Assembly (NCBI GenBank): GCA_040005915.1
Contig: JBDTYA010000127.1
Location: 1-9,666, forward strand
Direction of reading: 5' to 3'
Length of the DNA: 9,666 bases
Source: JAENVT01 sp040005915
GTDB lineage: Bacteria > Actinomycetota > Acidimicrobiia > Acidimicrobiales > Ilumatobacteraceae
Below are positions 7,222-9,666 of this stretch, piece after piece; the stretch's first letter is position 1; the number at the start of each line of letters is the position of its first letter. A program made the position numbers and the translations under genes. The notes beneath the pieces are model-generated. The model saw only the letters and a program-made list of their open reading frames with translations. It was not told where the DNA came from and made no database searches.

Positions 7222-7860
7222 TCACTCCACATCCGTCAGGTTGTGACGGAACATGATCGACAGCCGTGGGCCGGCGGCGACGACCTTGGGGACGCAGTGC
7301 TCCCAATCGTGCTGACAGGAGCCGCCCATCACAAAGAGGTCGCCGTGCCCGAGCTGCCACGAACGCGAGCGCCCGCCGCCGCGCGGGCGCATGTGGAACG
7401 AGCGCGGTCGACCGGTGCTGACGATGACGACCGTCGGGTCCTCGAGCTCGTAGCGCTCGCGATCCGAGTGCCAGGCGACCGAGTCGTGACCGTCGCGATA
7501 CAGGTTGTAGCCGATCGAGTCGAATGGACGGGCGTACTGACGGGTCAGCGCGGAGCGGGCCTCGGCCAGGACCGACACCGCCTCGGCGGACGACGATGAC
7601 GTGTCCCACCATGCGGTCAGGCGCGGCTCGGGCAAGCGACGGTCGTACATGGTGACCTCGCGTTGCTGCCACGGGAGCACAGCGATGAGCTCGCCGAAGA
7701 TGCGATCGGCGCCGTGCAACCAGTGCGGCGCATGATCGACCCACGAATCGTCGTCGAGCCAGGTGCGGGTGACCTCGGAGAACGAGTGGTCGATGGACGG
7801 CTCCTCGAAGGCGAAGAGGCATTGCTGCCAGATGAGGTCGGCGTCGGCGAGTTCGTGCAT
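7222..7860 (-). CDS. AlkB-like 2-oxoglutarate/Fe(II)-dependent dioxygenase (putative DNA/RNA demethylase)
   Basis: A 212-residue dioxygenase of the AlkB family, expected to remove alkyl groups from 1-methyladenine and 3-methylcytosine lesions by oxidative demethylation. The jelly-roll core shows YNLYRDGHDSVAWHSD with iron ligands H131 and D133, WEHCVPK with third ligand H188, and GPRLSIMFRH with R199 and R205, spaced as the 2-oxoglutarate-binding and substrate-side arginines of the family. The wording is closest to ALKBH2/3-type and many bacterial AlkB-like proteins. An in-frame ATG at 7887 would add nine residues, but it lies inside the SOS box, and the ATG at 7860 sits 6 bases after a promoter-like box, so 7860 is preferred. 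It is the first gene of an operon with the aminotransferase and lipoprotein. A perfect LexA-type box upstream argues for SOS control and supports a repair role. RNA or a small molecule as substrate is not excluded. Confidence 0.92.
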   Translation of the reverse strand: MHELADADLIWQQCLFAFEEPSIDHSFSEVTRTWLDDDSWVDHAPHWLHGADRIFGELIAVLPWQQREVTMYDRRLPEPRLTAWWDTSSSSAEAVSVLAEARSALTRQYARPFDSIGYNLYRDGHDSVAWHSDRERYELEDPTVVIVSTGRPRSFHMRPRGGGRSRSWQLGHGDLFVMGGSCQHDWEHCVPKVVAAGPRLSIMFRHNLTDVE

Positions 7861-7866
7861 CGCTTC

Positions 7867-7895
7867 ATCATCGCAAAGCGAACGCATGTTCGCAA
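7867..7895 (-). promoter_or_regulatory. Candidate LexA-repressible promoter of the AlkB-like operon
   Basis: On the minus strand TTGCGA (7890-7895, 4 of 6 of TTGACA) is followed by exactly 17 bases and GATGAT (7867-7872, 4 of 6 of TATAAT). The -10 ends 6 bases before the ATG at 7860, suggesting a leaderless transcript. The SOS box overlaps the last bases of the -35 and the spacer, so bound LexA would block RNA polymerase. It probably drives the dioxygenase, aminotransferase and lipoprotein genes together. Confidence 0.5.
7878..7893. promoter_or_regulatory. LexA SOS box (perfect 6+6 palindrome)
   Basis: GCGAACGCATGTTCGC is a perfect inverted repeat of 6 bases around a 4-base centre. It contains CGAAC-N4-GTTCG, the core of the Gram-positive/actinobacterial LexA operator (CGAACRNRYGTTYG-type in Bacillus, TCGAAC-N4-GTTCGA in mycobacteria), and the central bases G-C-A-T also satisfy R-N-R-Y. 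It lies between the divergent AlkB-like and TrmH-family genes, over the -35/spacer region of the former and upstream of the -10 of the latter. The DNA-repair product of the adjacent gene makes a chance match unlikely. LexA itself is not encoded here. Confidence 0.8.
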
Positions 7896-7906
7896 GCCGG
7901 TCGCCC

Positions 7907-7912
7907 TACAGT
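7907..7912 (+). promoter_or_regulatory. Candidate -10 box of the TrmH-family methyltransferase gene
   Basis: TACAGT fits TANNNT and ends 6 bases before the ATG at 7919, the same layout as several other genes here, and there is no Shine-Dalgarno site. The -35 window falls around 7883-7890, inside or next to the SOS box, and has no good TTGACA match. LexA bound at 7878-7893 could therefore also affect this promoter. Confidence 0.4.
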
Positions 7913-7918
7913 TCGGGG

Positions 7919-8677
7919 ATGGCGACCGAGATCGACGACCCGCTCGACGCCCGCCTGGTCGACTATCGAGGGCTACGTGAGCGCGGCAGGGAGAGCGACG
8001 ACTACTTCATCGTCGAAGGCTTGACGGCGATCGAACGGCTGCTGACGTCGGGCTATCCGGTTCGCTCCGTTCTGTTGACGCCGGCCACGCACGCACGGAT
8101 CGCCGAACGGCTCGGAACCGCTACCACGTACATCATCTCGCCGGAGGCCATGTCGAGCGTGGCCGGCGTCAATCTGCATCGCGGCGCCGTTGCATCGGCC
8201 CGCCGGCTGCCGTCGCCGGCGCTTGCGTCGGTGCTTCCGTCTGCAGGGCGAATCGTGATGCTCGAGGGGATCAACGACCACGAGAACCTCGGTGCGATCG
8301 CGCGCACCGCTCGCGGCCTGGGGGCCGACGCCTTGCTGCTCGACCCGACGTGCGCCGATCCGTTCTACCGACGAAGCGTGCGAGTCTCGATGGGAGAGCT
8401 GTTGCACCTCCCCATAGTTCGATGTGCGGAATGGACGCGGACGTTCGACGAAGTTGCCGGAGCCGGCTTCGGCATCTGGGCACTGACACCCTCCGTCGAA
8501 GCCGATGACATCTTCACGATGAAACCACCCCAGCGGTGGGCGCTGGTCGTCGGCGCAGAAGGTCCCGGCCTACGCGCCGAGACGTTGGCGCGATGCACAC
8601 GCGTGCGGATCCCGATGTGCAACGGAGTCGACTCCTTGAACGTCGGTCACGCGGTCGCTGCGGCACTCGCTCGCTGA
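7919..8677 (+). CDS. TrmH/SpoU-family RNA 2'-O-methyltransferase (SPOUT class)
   Basis: A 252-residue enzyme that transfers a methyl group from S-adenosylmethionine to a ribose 2'-hydroxyl in tRNA or rRNA. The N-terminal third (about 1-105, with DYFIVEGLTAIERLL) is the substrate-binding domain of the RlmB/TsnR-like subgroup. The SPOUT knot domain follows, with motif 1 INDHENLGAIARTA (118-131; conserved N123 and R129), motif 2 VVGAEGPGL (210-218; E214) and motif 3 RIPMCNGVDSLNVGHA (230-245; N241). The usual SLNVS reads SLNVG here, a mild change. The open frame runs upstream to 7763 through the dioxygenase gene. The ATG at 7919 is chosen because it gives the family's normal length and follows a TANNNT box by 6 bases. 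The substrate nucleotide cannot be predicted; thiostrepton-resistance-type 23S methylation is one possibility among several. Its last 31 bases overlap the ureohydrolase gene on the other strand. Confidence 0.92.
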   Translation: MATEIDDPLDARLVDYRGLRERGRESDDYFIVEGLTAIERLLTSGYPVRSVLLTPATHARIAERLGTATTYIISPEAMSSVAGVNLHRGAVASARRLPSPALASVLPSAGRIVMLEGINDHENLGAIARTARGLGADALLLDPTCADPFYRRSVRVSMGELLHLPIVRCAEWTRTFDEVAGAGFGIWALTPSVEADDIFTMKPPQRWALVVGAEGPGLRAETLARCTRVRIPMCNGVDSLNVGHAVAAALAR

Positions 8678-9603
8678 CGCGATATTCGGCCGATCGCGTG
8701 CGCGGTCAACCTGAAGGTGGTCAGCGCGCCGATTCCGTTGACATCGCGTTCGGGAACGAACTCGACGACATCGAACCCGACGATGCGCGCCCGGTCGGCG
8801 ACACCGTCGATGATGTCGATCGCCTGGAAGTAGGAGAGTCCACCGGGCTCGGGCCCGATGACTCCCGGGACCAACGACGGATCGAGCCCGTCGACGTCGA
8901 CCGTGATGAACACGTTGCTTCCTACCGGAACGCGATCGATGGCGTCGCCGACGCCCCGACGATGCACATCGTGTGCCGAGAAGAAGTGCACGCCGCGGGC
9001 CTCGGCTGCAGCCAGGTCGGCCGGCCGTGCGGACCCGACCCCGCGCCGACCGACCTGGATCATCTCGCCGATGTGAGGCATCTCCGACGATCTCCGCATG
9101 GTCGACGACAAGCCCCACCTCTCGCCCTGAACTTCGTCGCGCCAATCGATGTGGGCGTCGATCTGCACGACGGTGACGGGACCCTGATCGGCATATCCCT
9201 GAAGTAGAGGTATAGGTATCGAGTCGTCGCCGCCGAGCACAACAGGAACACCACCAGCCGACAGGACCCGCTCGCACGTGCGCCTGATCGCGGCGCGATT
9301 GGCCTCGAAGACGTCGTCGTCCCACGGCAGATCCCCGATGTCGACAGCGGTCGTCCCGTCGACCAGCATCGGCCCACCGAGGTCGAAGTTGTGGTGATGT
9401 CGGATCCCGGAGTACACCGCCGATGCGGCACGGATCGCGGCCGGCGCACCCTTGCAGTACGGACCGACGGACGCATACGGGGTCGCGCACGGCACACCGA
9501 ACACGACGATGTCGGCGCCATCGAAATCGTCATTGCCGGTCGCCGGTAGACCGAGAAACGTTTCCGAGTCACCGGCTTCGAACATCGAGCCAAGGCTTGC
9601 CAT
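8647..9603 (-). CDS. Ureohydrolase (agmatinase/arginase/guanidino-acid hydrolase family) with GGDDS metal motif
   Basis: A 318-residue hydrolase of the dinuclear-manganese ureohydrolase family, which releases urea from a guanidino compound such as agmatine, guanidinobutyrate, arginine or guanidine. Metal and active-site motifs are GGDDS (124-128), IDAHID with D149, H151 and D153, VDVDGLDP with D236, D238 and D241, and DVVEFVP with E281. The first motif is normally GGDHS, whose His is a metal ligand; here D127 takes its place, so metal use or activity may differ. VFGVPCATPYASVGPYCKGA (35-52 region) replaces the common GVPFD...PGARFGP wording, so agmatinase is not assured. The ATG at 9601-9603 is preferred over the GTG at 9609 because AGGA lies 7 bases upstream of it. 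The 57 bases from 9610 to the window end show no clear promoter. The 3' end overlaps the convergent methyltransferase gene by 31 bases. GABA from a guanidinobutyrase could feed a GabT-like enzyme such as the one at 1-790, but that link is speculative. Confidence 0.88.
   Translation of the reverse strand: MASLGSMFEAGDSETFLGLPATGNDDFDGADIVVFGVPCATPYASVGPYCKGAPAAIRAASAVYSGIRHHHNFDLGGPMLVDGTTAVDIGDLPWDDDVFEANRAAIRRTCERVLSAGGVPVVLGGDDSIPIPLLQGYADQGPVTVVQIDAHIDWRDEVQGERWGLSSTMRRSSEMPHIGEMIQVGRRGVGSARPADLAAAEARGVHFFSAHDVHRRGVGDAIDRVPVGSNVFITVDVDGLDPSLVPGVIGPEPGGLSYFQAIDIIDGVADRARIVGFDVVEFVPERDVNGIGALTTFRLTAHAIGRISRQRASAAATA
8677..8699 (+). terminator. Hairpin at the stop codon of the TrmH-family gene, possible terminator
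   Basis: ACGCGAT (8677-8683) and ATCGCGT (8693-8699) form a perfect 7-base-pair stem around a 9-base loop, beginning at the last base of the methyltransferase TGA. There is no T-run after it, so it would be a non-canonical actinobacterial-type terminator at best. It lies within the coding part of the convergent ureohydrolase gene, and in GC-rich DNA a 7-base stem can arise by chance. Confidence 0.3.
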
Positions 9604-9666
9604 CGCCACATCCTGGCCGATCGGGAGGCGGGAGCAAACGTCTGCAAATGGTCATGATTCCCCACG

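Noticed and set aside
6160..7599. A 479-codon open frame on the plus strand opposite the second aminotransferase and the AlkB-like gene
   Set aside because: It spans two well-recognised genes and their junction on the other strand. The product shows no motif, and long stop-free antisense frames are normal at this GC content.
7763..7918. Upstream extension of the TrmH-family gene
   Set aside because: The extra frame is antisense to the AlkB-like gene, crosses the SOS box, and would make the protein longer than its family. ATG 7919 is sufficient.
9626..9650. Direct repeat GCAAA upstream of the ureohydrolase
   Set aside because: Two 5-base copies close to the window edge are not enough to suggest a regulator site.

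Overview
The window is a compact, high-GC stretch with no gap between genes longer than about 60 bases. Protein family types, GC-rich codon use, GTG starts, few strong Shine-Dalgarno sites and several TANNNT boxes 6-8 bases before start codons all point to an actinobacterium. An environmental lineage such as Acidimicrobiia is a reasonable guess, but that is inference. No tRNA, rRNA, CRISPR array, insertion sequence or phage gene is visible.

Left part (1-4421, minus strand): three genes read leftwards. They are a ferredoxin-reductase-type flavoprotein (3201-4421), Lon protease (832-3153) and a class III aminotransferase cut by the window edge (1-790). Lon and the aminotransferase each have a candidate promoter close to the start codon. 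The 47-base gap before lon also holds a HAIR-like site (CTTGAGT-N7-GCTCAGC), the operator type bound by the heat-shock repressor HspR. A small conserved-looking protein (4460-4828, plus strand) diverges from the reductase.

Middle (4835-7893): an apparent minus-strand operon made of an AlkB-like 2-oxoglutarate/Fe(II) dioxygenase, a second class III aminotransferase (12-base gap) and a secreted pectin-acetylesterase/Notum-type lipoprotein hydrolase (4-base GTGA overlap). At its head is a perfect palindrome, GCGAACGCATGTTCGC (7878-7893). It matches the Gram-positive/actinobacterial LexA SOS box (CGAAC-N4-GTTCG) and overlaps the -35 region of a good candidate promoter. This suggests a DNA-damage-inducible alkylation-repair gene that carries two metabolic genes with it. 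It is the most interesting signal in the window.

Right part (7919-9603): a TrmH/SpoU-family RNA methyltransferase diverges from the AlkB gene across the same SOS box. Its 3' end overlaps by 31 bases the 3' end of a convergent ureohydrolase (agmatinase/arginase family). In the ureohydrolase the usual GGDHS metal motif reads GGDDS.

Most of the content is ordinary chromosomal housekeeping and metabolism. I see no defence system or other wholly new multi-gene machine. The unusual items are regulatory (SOS box, HAIR, apparently leaderless promoters) and a few motif departures (GGDDS, and a C-terminal CxxCH).
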